A stretch of DNA of 64,000 nucleotides. Source: Muribaculaceae bacterium. Its GTDB lineage: Bacteria > Bacteroidota > Bacteroidia > Bacteroidales > Muribaculaceae. The notes under the pieces were generated by a model. It ran no database searches, was not told where the DNA came from, and saw only the letters and a program-made list of their open reading frames with translations. The stretch spans positions 1-64,000 of the forward strand of contig JAFTRI010000036.1 in the NCBI GenBank assembly GCA_017462345.1, read 5' to 3'. Position 1 is the first letter of the stretch, and every line of letters starts with the position of its first letter. Below are positions 18,672 to 27,662 of this stretch, piece after piece. The position numbers and the translations under genes were made by a program.

Positions 18672-20036
18672 TTACCAAGCGAAACCGATCGCAATATAAT
18701 GGCGTGTCTTGCCAATAATGTCTTCATGAGCGGATTTTAATGCGAAACGGTATTGGAATGTATATTTTACATTAATATGCCACATTTTAAACATGATGCC
18801 GGCTTCAGGTGAAACGGCATTGTACCATTTTAATGAGTAATCTTCGTTTTCAAGTTCTTCATCGGGGTTCTCGGCTAATTTCTCGATGCCGGATTTGCGC
18901 ATTGTGTACTGTCCGATACCTGTATATCCGGGACCGAAGAAAATCCAGATAGGAGCAACTATTTTGTGAGTCCAACCGAATGAAATGTTGGCTTCGGGGA
19001 GCATATCGAGTGCCGGTTCCATTCGTGTCAACTTGAATAAGTCACCATTGGTGCGCATGGTGAAATATCCTCCCCATTTTTTGAAGTTACATGTACCTAT
19101 TGAGAATCCAATCGGAACATCTTTGTGGTATTCATACGAGAAGAAGTTGTTTTTGTTTTTGCGGTTTTCCTTTATGGTCCCAATCATTCTCAATTTGTCG
19201 TTGGCCAGGGATTTGAATGAACAATCAGCATCGATTACACGCTGATAGTATATTTCCGCTTCTGAAAGATTGTTGTCGTTGTATAGTTCTTCGGCTGTCT
19301 TGTAATAGTTGTTGCAGTCAGTCGAATGATCATTGATGCATGCACGGTTCTGTTCCATTACATATATGTCATTTGGATTCAGTTTTAGGATCTTTCCGTA
19401 TAATGTCATGGCTTCCACGTATTTAATCCTGCGATAGGCATCATCGGCTTTTTCCCTCCATATAATGAGGGAGTCAATTGTTTCCAGACGAGAGTCTATT
19501 AGTGCTCGTTCGTTGTTTTCGGTGGAATATTCAGGTGCCTGTTTTGCAATGTTATACTGAACCTTTGCATCGTTATAATTTCCTGCCTGATAGTGCCCTG
19601 ATGCCTTTTGTAGCGTTGCATAGAATGGATTCTGCATAATTTCGTATGGGTCGGAAACTTTGTACAGTCGGCAAATTTTTGGCTGGTCATTGAATTGGGT
19701 TAATATATAAGGGTCAAAGCCTTCGCAGTAAACAGTGATATTTCGTTTGTTCAGACTCATTTTCCCTGCCAATTCAGTGGGCAATACCAATTTATATTCA
19801 ATCTCAGTACCGACACTGTCCTGCTCAATGCGTATAATGTCATTGTATTCTCCCATTGAAAGATCGGATGTGAATGACAGTTTCATGTCATTTTTGCAAC
19901 GGAATATAGCCATAAATTCCTTGCGATCCTCGCAAGAGTATACTCCATCTTCAAGCCGTTCTATTGACATTTTTTTCTGTGCATACATTGATATGCACGA
20001 AACAAAAACTGTGATAAGAATTGATAGTCGTTTCAT
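18672..20036 (-). CDS. exported TPR protein with C-terminal outer-membrane-barrel-like domain
   Basis: 454 aa. A signal peptide (cleavage near MYAQ) is followed by a beta-rich N-terminal domain (about 20-130), then TPR-like helices (about 140-265: YQAGNYNDAKVQYNIAKQ, YRRIKYVEAMTLYGKILKLNPND, YNDNNLSEAEIYYQRVIDAD). The C-terminal 170 residues have alternating aromatic/Gly strands (IGFSIGTCNFKKWGGYFTM, IFFGPGYTGIGQY, HINVKYTFQYRFA) and end in Trp, like an outer-membrane barrel. It is the last gene of the minus-strand envelope operon, 14 bp after its neighbour. Function unknown. Confidence 0.78.
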   Translation of the reverse strand: MKRLSILITVFVSCISMYAQKKMSIERLEDGVYSCEDRKEFMAIFRCKNDMKLSFTSDLSMGEYNDIIRIEQDSVGTEIEYKLVLPTELAGKMSLNKRNITVYCEGFDPYILTQFNDQPKICRLYKVSDPYEIMQNPFYATLQKASGHYQAGNYNDAKVQYNIAKQAPEYSTENNERALIDSRLETIDSLIIWREKADDAYRRIKYVEAMTLYGKILKLNPNDIYVMEQNRACINDHSTDCNNYYKTAEELYNDNNLSEAEIYYQRVIDADCSFKSLANDKLRMIGTIKENRKNKNNFFSYEYHKDVPIGFSIGTCNFKKWGGYFTMRTNGDLFKLTRMEPALDMLPEANISFGWTHKIVAPIWIFFGPGYTGIGQYTMRKSGIEKLAENPDEELENEDYSLKWYNAVSPEAGIMFKMWHINVKYTFQYRFALKSAHEDIIGKTRHYIAIGFAW

Positions 20037-20050
20037 AAAAAATCAGTTTG

Positions 20051-21031
20051 TCATATTTTAATTTTAAAATCGTCTAATGAGAATATTTCTTCCCTGTTCA
20101 GCGGTTTGCCATTGAATTTGTCGGGTTGCCATGTGCGTACTTGAATACACGGTTCAAATTCGTTGGTAAAGTCAATCATCAGGAATATCCATCCAGTATC
20201 ATTGTATCCGCTTGATTTCCAGTCCTGCTTTAGTGTTACGCCATATATCTTGTCACTTGCCGGATGTCCCAATACTTCAATATCATCAAATGTGACATCA
20301 ATGTATTTGTTCCTTTTAAAACAGCGTTTAAGTCCGGCCAAATACTGGTCTTTGGTCTGGGTATTGTAGATGATTTTTTCAGAAGTAAAGGCGTTTACAC
20401 TTTCTTTACTCCTTTTCTTGATTTTAATTACTTTTCCGGTAATAATGATTGCGTCATCGCTGAATACCTTAGTAATGTAATCAAGGTCTTTTCTGTTGTA
20501 GGCTGTGCGGAAATTTTCTACAAAATCAATAATCATTTGACGGTTGGCAAAGTCTCTGACAGATATGTTGCTGGCGATTACGTCAACATAACGGTGCTGG
20601 TCCATGGCAAGCATGACATTGTCAATCCGTCCGGTTTTGTCAAAATTCAAAACCAGTTCTTGCTCTTGTTCTTCGACCGGTGCATCCATGAGCGTTACGG
20701 CGATGTTGCGTATCTGATACCCGCCGACAGGCATGGTAAGGCATTTTTCCGATATGACTGACACGGGACATGAAATTGCACTTGACTTCCACATCTTGAG
20801 CATTTCTTTTTCAGCAGAAGGGGTGAATATAGTCTTGTCAAATTTGGGATTCTTACCTTCAACTATTGCCCGGTTCATAGCACCGAACATGGCTGAAGCA
20901 TTATTCTCAATTGTGGTTTTCAGTTCGCTGTCATCAATTCCTTCGGTAATTTCAACTCTAATCATATCGAGTTGGGCATGTCCGATAAGGCATGTGGCCA
21001 TAATTGCAATTGTCAGAATAGTCTTTCTCAT
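20051..21031 (-). CDS. secreted NTF2-like-region protein (paralogue of 2915-3886)
   Basis: 326 aa with a signal peptide ending at GHAQ. It aligns by eye with the plus-strand protein at 2915-3886 over most of its length: YQIRNIAVTLM against YEVRNIGVNMK, FRTAYNRKD against FKNAYNKMD, VFSDDAIIITGKV against IFSDDALIITGRV, QTKDQYLAGL against QTKQQYLSKL, and QVRTWQPDK against HVRVWEAIK. The same NTF2/SnoaL-like reading applies; no catalytic motif is visible. It is separated by only 2 bp from the upstream gene, again a member of the 830-1954 family. Confidence 0.82.
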   Translation of the reverse strand: MRKTILTIAIMATCLIGHAQLDMIRVEITEGIDDSELKTTIENNASAMFGAMNRAIVEGKNPKFDKTIFTPSAEKEMLKMWKSSAISCPVSVISEKCLTMPVGGYQIRNIAVTLMDAPVEEQEQELVLNFDKTGRIDNVMLAMDQHRYVDVIASNISVRDFANRQMIIDFVENFRTAYNRKDLDYITKVFSDDAIIITGKVIKIKKRSKESVNAFTSEKIIYNTQTKDQYLAGLKRCFKRNKYIDVTFDDIEVLGHPASDKIYGVTLKQDWKSSGYNDTGWIFLMIDFTNEFEPCIQVRTWQPDKFNGKPLNREEIFSLDDFKIKI

Positions 21032-21033
21032 AT

Positions 21034-22110
21034 TTAGAATAATTTTTTAATATAATGCTGTGGAATATTGCTGAAAAAGTCGGCATCAAGAACTGCTTCG
21101 GAATTGAAGTATTGTTCTTTGGATGCTGTTACAATCAGCATGTGCAGATAATTATATAGGTGGTTATGGAATATTGTTATGCATTGTATCCTTCCGTCAT
21201 CAAGTACCTGTGAGCCTGTATATATGTCAAACCCTTCGGAAAATGAATTGAACAGGTCATTAAGCCCTATAATAAAGTCGGGAGTAAATTTCCCATACAT
21301 GCGGTGCTTGACTTCAAGTCGTATCCCGGTATCAATGATTCCTTGCATGAGGTTTGCAATTGATTCATGTGGCAGTTTTGCGGAATACACAGGTGTCGTG
21401 GACATGTTAAGATAGTATGCGTCATTACGAAGCCGGTTAATTATAAACATATTCCCCGGAAGTTTTGAGATGCCTGTTTTATATCGGACCAGGTCAGCGG
21501 TACTGAATTTTTTGCTGATTTTCTTATGCTTGTTCTTGGTTTGGAGTTTGGCGCTGACATCAAGATCTGATTCTTTTTTGTCTATTCCGAAAATCAACTC
21601 TCTTGACGCGGGAAAACTTATGCGTATGTTGTTGAATACACCGTATTCAAGGGTGACGGTAAATGTGCCTTTGGTATTGTTGATGTTAAATAGGGATGGT
21701 TGGGTTATTTCCTCGATTGATGTTCGGATATTGGTAAAAGAACCGTTTCCGTAAGTCTCATTATTTCGTGTCAACGAAATTTTGTGTCGATGAAGATAGG
21801 ACATGGCTTCGTTGGTTGACGGAAACAGTGAAAGTTCCAAAAATAGCCGTTCGACAAAATTACAGATTTCGTGATTAATCATATCCTTCATTTGAGGGCT
21901 GAACAGCGATATGCCGATGTGTGAGGGATGAGAGTCTCCCCATTCTATAGTTACCGGTTTGCTTTTGGAGACCCGGGAGAGCAGTAAAGTCGTGTCACAG
22001 GATACAACTCCATTGAGCTTGAGTTCGGAAAACAGTGATGTCACATTTCCGGCATATATCGATGGAATAAATAATACTGCGATAATAATGGCAGATAATC
22101 GGGATTTCAT
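21034..22110 (-). CDS. secreted protein of unknown function (paralogue of 830-1954)
   Basis: 358 aa with a signal peptide ending near IYAG. It shares with the protein at 830-1954 the segments SHIGISLFS, EICNFVERLFLE, KLPHESIANLM and the C-terminal IKKLF, along with overall length. No named domain is recognised. The gene starts 19 bp after the SEL1 gene and ends 2 bp before the NTF2-like gene, so all four minus-strand genes form one operon. Confidence 0.8.
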   Translation of the reverse strand: MKSRLSAIIIAVLFIPSIYAGNVTSLFSELKLNGVVSCDTTLLLSRVSKSKPVTIEWGDSHPSHIGISLFSPQMKDMINHEICNFVERLFLELSLFPSTNEAMSYLHRHKISLTRNNETYGNGSFTNIRTSIEEITQPSLFNINNTKGTFTVTLEYGVFNNIRISFPASRELIFGIDKKESDLDVSAKLQTKNKHKKISKKFSTADLVRYKTGISKLPGNMFIINRLRNDAYYLNMSTTPVYSAKLPHESIANLMQGIIDTGIRLEVKHRMYGKFTPDFIIGLNDLFNSFSEGFDIYTGSQVLDDGRIQCITIFHNHLYNYLHMLIVTASKEQYFNSEAVLDADFFSNIPQHYIKKLF

Positions 22111-22129
22111 ATATGAACGATTAGGCAGG

Positions 22130-24304
22130 TTAGTTTAAAATGTTCAGCAATTCCGGTTTTATGTTCGAGACATATACTTTCCAGTTCTCATTTGATCGGG
22201 TCTGGTATAATTCAGCGTATTTCATGCCGCGTTGATAGTCTTGTTCCACACCGATACCCTTGAAGTAGACTTCTGCAAGTTTATTGATTGCTTGAAGATT
22301 CCCGCATTCATAGGCTTTTGCAAGCCATTTGACATATTCCGATACATTTTTCCCGCTGCGATGTAACATCGCGATATTCAGCATGGCATCATTGTCGTTA
22401 AGCTCAACGGCATTGACAAAACATCTGACAGCGTCTCCGTCATTGTTGAATGCGTTAAGGTATAATTCTCCTAAACGATTAAGGAAGCTCCCGTTTTCCT
22501 TGGATGATGCTACAGCTTCGCGAATGAGTTGTAATGCAAGGTCGTAGTCGCAATTGTTGTCGATCGCATATTGTGCCTGGAGACATTTGGTCAGTCCCGG
22601 AGCTGCGGGATATATTCTTTCACTCCACTCTTGGGCGATTGCAAGGCTCTTTTTGCGCGCAGCCTTACTGTTCCTGTTGTCGGATGCGATGGAATAGTTG
22701 TGTTTGATAACATATTCCGCTGCGCTCAAACTACCGGCTTTGGCTGCCTTCATCATTTGTTTGTAGACTTTGTCGCTGTTGTCTTTAATCTCTTTTTCCC
22801 CGACTGAATAGGAGTAAAGTATTGCCAGGAGATATTGCATTGTGGCATTATCTTTTGACCCTTTTTTGACCGCTTTGATTAGTTCTTTCTCTTTATTTAT
22901 CTGGTTTCGGTTTTTTGTGTGGTCGGAAACGGCATATCCGCTATATTGGTCATCCACTTTGTACAGGATGTGAGTGAATGAGTGTACACTCTTCTCATTC
23001 CGGGTGTTATCTACATGCTCGGTAAGGATTTCTTGGCAAGAGCCGACCAGTCCGGCAGGAGCACATCCAAGTTTGAAGGTTACATCTGAGGTATAATTAA
23101 TGACAGGCTTTGCCGCGGAATTGGATGAAGATGCGGAACTGTTTGGAATAAAGTCAAAACCGAATATTCCACCTAATAATTTCCCGGCTTCTTTACCTAT
23201 TGTCAACAAGCCTTTGCCACATTGCTTGAGCCAGTCATGATTTTTTCCTTTGGCATCGTAATCCAATGTGAATACAATAGAATACTGTAATGTTTCATCT
23301 TTCTTGTTGGCGGAAACGACCGGTGATTTTATTCCGGTAATCATTTGTAATGTCTCGATATTGACATCATCGCCTGATTGGTGTCCTGTGCCGTGGTCGA
23401 TACCGTAGGGTTTCCTTGTAATGAACAGTTGCCGGTTTTCCCATTCTTTAATGTTAAGTATACCGGAATTGGGATTAAGGGCAATCTTGATGTCATCCTG
23501 TTCTGCATCGATGTCGAGAATCCACATTTCGCGATTGTTCGGTAGCCGGGAATTCGATACCCAACGGCCTGAAAGATTGGAGCGGTCGACAGTCGAGATG
23601 TCCCACATTGCATCGATGGTATTTTCAGGCTTAATCTCAATAGGGAATAATAATTCTTGTTTTTTGATGTTGATTTTATAGATTTTATCGGGTACCAGAG
23701 TGTATGTCTGTTCAATGGAGATTTCGCCAGCCGGTTTTCCCTGTTCATTAAGCACAGAGGATAAATTGATGTTGTTTTGGGGTGATAATGTCTCGATAAG
23801 CTTCATTGTCGGCTCGTCAAGCACAATAGTATCAGCTTCATTGATGTCCCGGATAATTTCATCGGATAAATCGATTTCAAATTGTGCGTATTCCTCTTCG
23901 GTTTTGACTTCATCTTCTTTAAGGTAGTCATCAAAGTGGGCAACACTGATATCTGATTCAAGTTGGGTCAGCCTTTGTTGTGCTGAGACCGTTTTGTTAT
24001 CATCAAGCTGGACGTCAATGTATTTGCGGTAGAAGAAAACCGCTAATTCCTTGTTGCGACGGTCAGTTGAGCTGTTGGCATCGTATAATTCGGCTATGTA
24101 TAGATATGGTTCGGGTAACTGGGGAACGAGACGTATGATGTCTCCGTATCGCGCAATGGCGGTTTTATAGTCCGACTTGTTTTTGGCAACGTTTGCCTTG
24201 TGGTATAATTGTAACAGTTGATTTCGGGTGGGGGCTTGTGCCTGAATGTCGCATAATGGCAGTGATAGAAGTACAAGAGTGAGATGGAGTAATAATCTTC
24301 TCAT
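22130..24304 (-). CDS. large exported TPR/SEL1-repeat protein
   Basis: 724 aa from the ATG at 24304, the first residue of the signal peptide; a TTG at 24313 is less likely. After the signal (ends near IQAQ) come TPR-like helices (about 25-120, KSDYKTAIARYGDIIRLVPQLPEPYLYIAELYD), a central beta-rich domain (about 130-430) with no recognised family, and C-terminal SEL1-type repeats (about 470-715: NATMQYLLAILYSYSVGEKE, AGSLSAAEYVIKHN, GDAVRCFVNAVELNDNDAMLNIAMLHRSGKN, LAEVYFKGIGVEQDYQRGMKYAEL). SEL1/TPR proteins scaffold complexes, so this could organise the other operon products. First gene of the operon. Confidence 0.82.
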   Translation of the reverse strand: MRRLLLHLTLVLLSLPLCDIQAQAPTRNQLLQLYHKANVAKNKSDYKTAIARYGDIIRLVPQLPEPYLYIAELYDANSSTDRRNKELAVFFYRKYIDVQLDDNKTVSAQQRLTQLESDISVAHFDDYLKEDEVKTEEEYAQFEIDLSDEIIRDINEADTIVLDEPTMKLIETLSPQNNINLSSVLNEQGKPAGEISIEQTYTLVPDKIYKINIKKQELLFPIEIKPENTIDAMWDISTVDRSNLSGRWVSNSRLPNNREMWILDIDAEQDDIKIALNPNSGILNIKEWENRQLFITRKPYGIDHGTGHQSGDDVNIETLQMITGIKSPVVSANKKDETLQYSIVFTLDYDAKGKNHDWLKQCGKGLLTIGKEAGKLLGGIFGFDFIPNSSASSSNSAAKPVINYTSDVTFKLGCAPAGLVGSCQEILTEHVDNTRNEKSVHSFTHILYKVDDQYSGYAVSDHTKNRNQINKEKELIKAVKKGSKDNATMQYLLAILYSYSVGEKEIKDNSDKVYKQMMKAAKAGSLSAAEYVIKHNYSIASDNRNSKAARKKSLAIAQEWSERIYPAAPGLTKCLQAQYAIDNNCDYDLALQLIREAVASSKENGSFLNRLGELYLNAFNNDGDAVRCFVNAVELNDNDAMLNIAMLHRSGKNVSEYVKWLAKAYECGNLQAINKLAEVYFKGIGVEQDYQRGMKYAELYQTRSNENWKVYVSNIKPELLNILN

Positions 24305-24376
24305 AGCGAGCAATGAATTATTTCACCCAGATCCCATGAGCATTATGGCTTAATTAAAGTGGTTAGTCCTTATATG

Positions 24377-24413
24377 ACAAAAGCGTGGGATCATCATCTT
24401 GCTTATCCCATGC
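24377..24413 (-). terminator. intrinsic terminator of the small RNA unit
   Basis: On the minus strand GCATGGGAT pairs with ATCCCACGC (24405-24413 and 24383-24391; one A-C mismatch), loop 13 nt, followed by TTTTGT (24382-24377). It separates the RNA unit from the SEL1 operon start at 24304. Confidence 0.75.
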
Positions 24414-24439
24414 TCCAGACCTTCGCATTGCCTACACAC

Positions 24440-24595
24440 TTAGGACAAGCAACACAGAAAGCCCACGCCGATATAATCTACATATCGCATGTACATCATA
24501 TCACGCAGACGTCTCGTTGCTCTATGCCTTCCAAGTGTGTTACAAAGTTGCGAAGTTTGGAACAAAGAAGACAAGCGCATGAACGCCTTTTTCAT
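24440..24595 (-). CDS. candidate 51-aa small basic protein with strong Shine-Dalgarno
   Basis: ATG at 24595-24593, stop at 24440. A GGAGGG sequence (24608-24603) stands 7 nt before the ATG, unusual in Bacteroidota, where most genes lack a Shine-Dalgarno. The product starts MKKAFMRLSSLF, is rich in Arg (RHRATRRLRD) and ends in a short hydrophobic tail (YIGVGFLCCLS). The frame runs through the body of the structured RNA and beyond its closing stem, so translation and folding would compete. No family recognised; translation is plausible but untested. Confidence 0.5.
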   Translation of the reverse strand: MKKAFMRLSSLFQTSQLCNTLGRHRATRRLRDMMYMRYVDYIGVGFLCCLS

Positions 24596-24643
24596 AATTA
24601 TGCCCTCCAATAGCCCACACTCGGGCTTTCTGTGAGAGCGTCG

Positions 24644-24673
24644 CAAAGTTAAGAAATTTATTGGCAATTTCAA
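24644..24673 (-). promoter_or_regulatory. promoter of the small RNA unit
   Basis: On the minus strand TTG (24673-24671, within TTTTG), 19 bp, then TAACTTTG (24651-24644), an excellent match to the Bacteroides consensus. Transcription would start near 24637, three bases before the terminal stem. Confidence 0.75.
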
Positions 24674-24736
24674 AATATATGTTATTCGTTCCTTAACGAA
24701 CCAATGGACAGGCAGTCGTTATTCGTGTGAAATTAC

Positions 24737-24744
24737 TATCTTTG
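24737..24744 (+). promoter_or_regulatory. -7 element of the polyferredoxin operon promoter
   Basis: TATCTTTG matches TAnnTTTG exactly and lies 27 bp before the ATG at 24772. The expected -33 position carries AGT rather than TTG, so only the -7 element supports it. Confidence 0.5.
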
Positions 24745-24771
24745 TCAGGATATTAATAACAGTTTGTATTT

Positions 24772-26259
24772 ATGCTTAGAAAACTGAGAATAACCCTTGC
24801 GGTAGTAAGCATTGTAGCTCTGACTTTGCTGTTCCTTGATTTTACCGGAACGGCGCAATCGTGGTGGGGATGGCTTGCCAAGATCCAGTTTGTCCCTGCA
24901 TTGTTGTCCCTTAATGTCGCGGCTGTTGTAGTGCTGGTACTTCTGACGCTGTTGTTGGGTCGTGTGTATTGTTCCGTGATATGCCCGCTCGGCATGTTGC
25001 AGGACATCATAAGCCGTGTAAGAGGATTGATGGGGAAAAAGGCACGGCGGCTGAACCGTTTCGGTTATTCCAACCCCAAGAAATGGATACGGCTATCCTT
25101 TTTAGGCGTGTTCCTGCTCCTTATCGCTTTAGGATTGATGCCATTGGCTTCACTGATAGAGCCTTATAGCGAATACGGACGCATAGTGTCGTCGGTTGTC
25201 TCTCCCGAATACGATGCTGTAAACAATATGCTTGCCGGTGTGGCTGAAAGTATGGACAGTTACATGTTCTACCGCGTGGAGACATACGTGAACCCTGCTG
25301 TAAGTGTAATCGCGGCCTTAACTCTTGTTGTCGTGGGGATATTCGCGTGGATGAGTGGCCGGGGTTATTGTAACACGGTATGTCCGGTAGGAACCATTCT
25401 CGGGTATATTTCGCGTTTCTCGTGGCTAAAACCTGTAATCGACACGTCAAAGTGTACAAAGTGTACAAAATGTGCCCGAAACTGTAAGGCTTCATGTATT
25501 GACATAAAGAGCCAGCGTATAGATTATTCCCGGTGTGTGGCATGTATGGACTGTATTGAAAATTGTTCGGCCGGAGCGATCAGTTACACCTCACGAAAGG
25601 ACATGAGTAAAGGACAGGATTGCAGGATTGATGGCAGCCGTAGAAATTTCCTTGCCGTAGGGGCAATGGTTGCAGCTGCCACAGCCGTGAAAGCCGCTGA
25701 CAAGACTACTGATGGTGGGCTGGCTCAGATAATAGACAAGAAGAAACCGCAACGTGCCACTCGTATTGTTCCGCCCGGAGCAGTCAGCCTCGCACATATC
25801 GAGCACCACTGTACGTCATGCCAATTGTGTATAACCGCTTGTCCCAACGGCGTGTTGCGTCCGTCAACTGAGCTGTCAACGTTCATGCAGCCGGTTGTGG
25901 AATATGAGCGCGGTTACTGTCGTCCGGAGTGTGTCAGATGCTCTGATGTGTGTCCGGCAGGAGCATTTCATCCGATAACAGTCGAGGAGAAGAGTTCGAT
26001 ACAGATAGGTCATGCTGTTGTGCGTCTTGATGCATGCCTTATGGCGGCGGAAGGCAAAAGGTGCGGGAACTGCTCGCGTCATTGTCCCGTTGGCGCAATC
26101 ACTTTAGCTCCTGTGAATCCCGATGACAAGAGTTCCCGTTGGATGCCTGTTGTCAATGAGGAGCGTTGTATAGGGTGTGGTGCCTGTGAGAATCTGTGTC
26201 CGGTGAGACCGCTGAGTGCTATCTATGTCGAGGGGCATGAAGTCCACCGTAAGATTTAA
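24772..26259 (+). CDS. NapH/NapG-like membrane polyferredoxin fusion
   Basis: 495 aa. The N-terminal half resembles NapH-type quinol-linked proteins: about four membrane helices, the CxxxCP motifs GRVYCSVICPLG (Cys67/71) and GRGYCNTVCPVG (Cys200/204), then two ferredoxin clusters (Cys228-xx-231-xx-234-xxx-238; Cys255-xx-258-xx-261-xxx-265). At 290-291 a twin-arginine motif SRRNFLAVG precedes a hydrophobic stretch, as in NapG, and the C-terminal half carries further 4Fe-4S motifs (CTSCQLCITACP, CVRCSDVCPAG, CGNCSRHCPVG, CIGCGACENLCPVRP). This reads as NapH fused to NapG. It probably passes electrons across the membrane to the reductase encoded next. Confidence 0.85.
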   Translation: MLRKLRITLAVVSIVALTLLFLDFTGTAQSWWGWLAKIQFVPALLSLNVAAVVVLVLLTLLLGRVYCSVICPLGMLQDIISRVRGLMGKKARRLNRFGYSNPKKWIRLSFLGVFLLLIALGLMPLASLIEPYSEYGRIVSSVVSPEYDAVNNMLAGVAESMDSYMFYRVETYVNPAVSVIAALTLVVVGIFAWMSGRGYCNTVCPVGTILGYISRFSWLKPVIDTSKCTKCTKCARNCKASCIDIKSQRIDYSRCVACMDCIENCSAGAISYTSRKDMSKGQDCRIDGSRRNFLAVGAMVAAATAVKAADKTTDGGLAQIIDKKKPQRATRIVPPGAVSLAHIEHHCTSCQLCITACPNGVLRPSTELSTFMQPVVEYERGYCRPECVRCSDVCPAGAFHPITVEEKSSIQIGHAVVRLDACLMAAEGKRCGNCSRHCPVGAITLAPVNPDDKSSRWMPVVNEERCIGCGACENLCPVRPLSAIYVEGHEVHRKI

Positions 26260-26279
26260 CTAAATCAATTGTCAGAAAA

Positions 26280-27662
26280 ATGAAGGATTTGAATCGTCGC
26301 GATTTCTTAAGATATATGGGTATCGGTGCTACAGCCGTAGTGACTTCGTCGTGCTTGTCCGATACCGGTCGGAGTAATGTGTCGGATTCCGGAGAGGCAA
26401 GAGGTGAGATGACCTATCGTCTAAATCCGAAAACCGGAGAGAAAGTCTCGCTCCTCGGATATGGATGTATGCGCCTGCCGACAGTAGGAAACGAGAGTGC
26501 CCGTGACAGCAGCCAGGAGATAGACCAGGAAGCGGTAAACCGGCTTGTCGACTATGCGATGGAACATGGGGTGAATCTCTTTGACACCTCCCCGGCCTAT
26601 TGCAAGGGATTGTCTGAGCGTGCCATGGGGATAGCTCTGAGCCGTTATCCACGCGACAGCTATTATCTGTCAACCAAGTTGTCAAATTTTGCCGAATCGA
26701 CGTGGTCTCGCGAAAAATCGCTTGAAATATATTATAATTCATTCAAGGAGTTACAGACCGACTATATTGACTACATGCTTCTGCATGGTATAGGGATGAA
26801 CGGGATGGAGGCGTTCAACGGACGGTATATCGACAACGGTGTCCTTGATTTCCTGTTGGAAGAACGGCGGGCGGGTCGCATACGCAATCTCGGCTTTTCC
26901 TATCATGGGGACATATCGGTATTTGATTATCTGTTGTCCCGACATGAGGAGATAAAGTGGGATTTTGCACTGATACAGTTGAACTATGTCGACTGGAAAC
27001 ATGCCAAGGAGGTGAACACGCGCAACACCAATGCGGAATATCTGTATAATGAACTGTACAAACGCGGTATTCCGGCAATGGTGATGGAGCCGTTGCTGGG
27101 AGGACGTCTGTCCAAACTCAATGACGGGCTTGTGACTAAGATGAGACAACGCCGTCCTGATGACAGTATTGCATCGTGGGCATTCCGTTTCGCCGGGACG
27201 CATGAGGGGATATTGACGGTGTTGAGCGGAATGACCTATATGGAACATCTTCAGGATAACCTGAGGACATATTCTCCTCTCGACCCTGTTACCGAAGAAG
27301 AGTTTGTTTTCCTTGAAGATATAGCACAGCTGATGCTGAAATACCCGACGATACCGTGTACCGATTGCAAATACTGTATGCCGTGCCCTTACGGGCTTGA
27401 TATTCCGTCGATATTCTCTCACTATAACAAGTGTGTCAATGAGGGTAACATTATTGAGAATCCCGGAGATTCGGAATATGCCAAAGCCCGGCGGGCATTC
27501 CTTGTGGGGTATGACCGCAGCGTGCCGAGACTCCGTCAGGCCAATCATTGTATAAACTGCGGGATATGTGAGCCTCATTGTCCGCAGGGGATTGCCATAC
27601 CTGGAGAGATGACACGAATCGACCGGTATGTAGAGAAACTGAAACAGGGCAGTAAGGCGTGA
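26280..27662 (+). CDS. Tat-type aldo/keto reductase with C-terminal ferredoxin domain
   Basis: 460 aa. The N-terminus NRRDFLRYMG (Arg6-Arg7) with the following hydrophobic stretch is a twin-arginine signal; Cys25 (SSC) may be a lipidation site. The aldo/keto reductase barrel follows (LGYGCMRLPTVG, NLFDTSPAYCKGLSERAMG, YLSTKL, DYIDYMLLHG, RNLGFSYHG). A C-terminal domain holds two 4Fe-4S motifs (CTDCKYCMPCPYGLDIP and CINCGICEPHCPQGI), typical of Fe-S-linked AKRs. It is likely exported, folded, with cofactors. The gene follows the polyferredoxin by 20 bp, suggesting a shared electron path. Substrate unknown. Confidence 0.88.
   Translation: MKDLNRRDFLRYMGIGATAVVTSSCLSDTGRSNVSDSGEARGEMTYRLNPKTGEKVSLLGYGCMRLPTVGNESARDSSQEIDQEAVNRLVDYAMEHGVNLFDTSPAYCKGLSERAMGIALSRYPRDSYYLSTKLSNFAESTWSREKSLEIYYNSFKELQTDYIDYMLLHGIGMNGMEAFNGRYIDNGVLDFLLEERRAGRIRNLGFSYHGDISVFDYLLSRHEEIKWDFALIQLNYVDWKHAKEVNTRNTNAEYLYNELYKRGIPAMVMEPLLGGRLSKLNDGLVTKMRQRRPDDSIASWAFRFAGTHEGILTVLSGMTYMEHLQDNLRTYSPLDPVTEEEFVFLEDIAQLMLKYPTIPCTDCKYCMPCPYGLDIPSIFSHYNKCVNEGNIIENPGDSEYAKARRAFLVGYDRSVPRLRQANHCINCGICEPHCPQGIAIPGEMTRIDRYVEKLKQGSKA

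Larger units (their letters stand above)
24377..24637 (-). ncRNA. candidate structured small RNA transcription unit
   Basis: A complete minus-strand unit: promoter at 24644-24673, predicted start near 24637, and intrinsic terminator at 24377-24413, giving about 260 nt. A 12-bp perfect stem joins the 5' end (24623-24634) to 24453-24464, enclosing a 182-nt body with further short helices (for example TTCCAA with TTGGAA near the apex). The closed, rod-like shape and length recall 6S RNA, but I cannot show the central bubble convincingly. The same transcript also holds a 51-codon ORF with a Shine-Dalgarno sequence, so it could be an mRNA or dual-function RNA. No known RNA family was recognised. 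Confidence 0.6.

Noticed and set aside
24453..24634. Firm assignment of the small RNA as 6S RNA (ssrS)
   Set aside because: Length and terminal stem fit, but the internal bubble could not be shown and an ORF with a Shine-Dalgarno is present, so only a structured RNA candidate is claimed.
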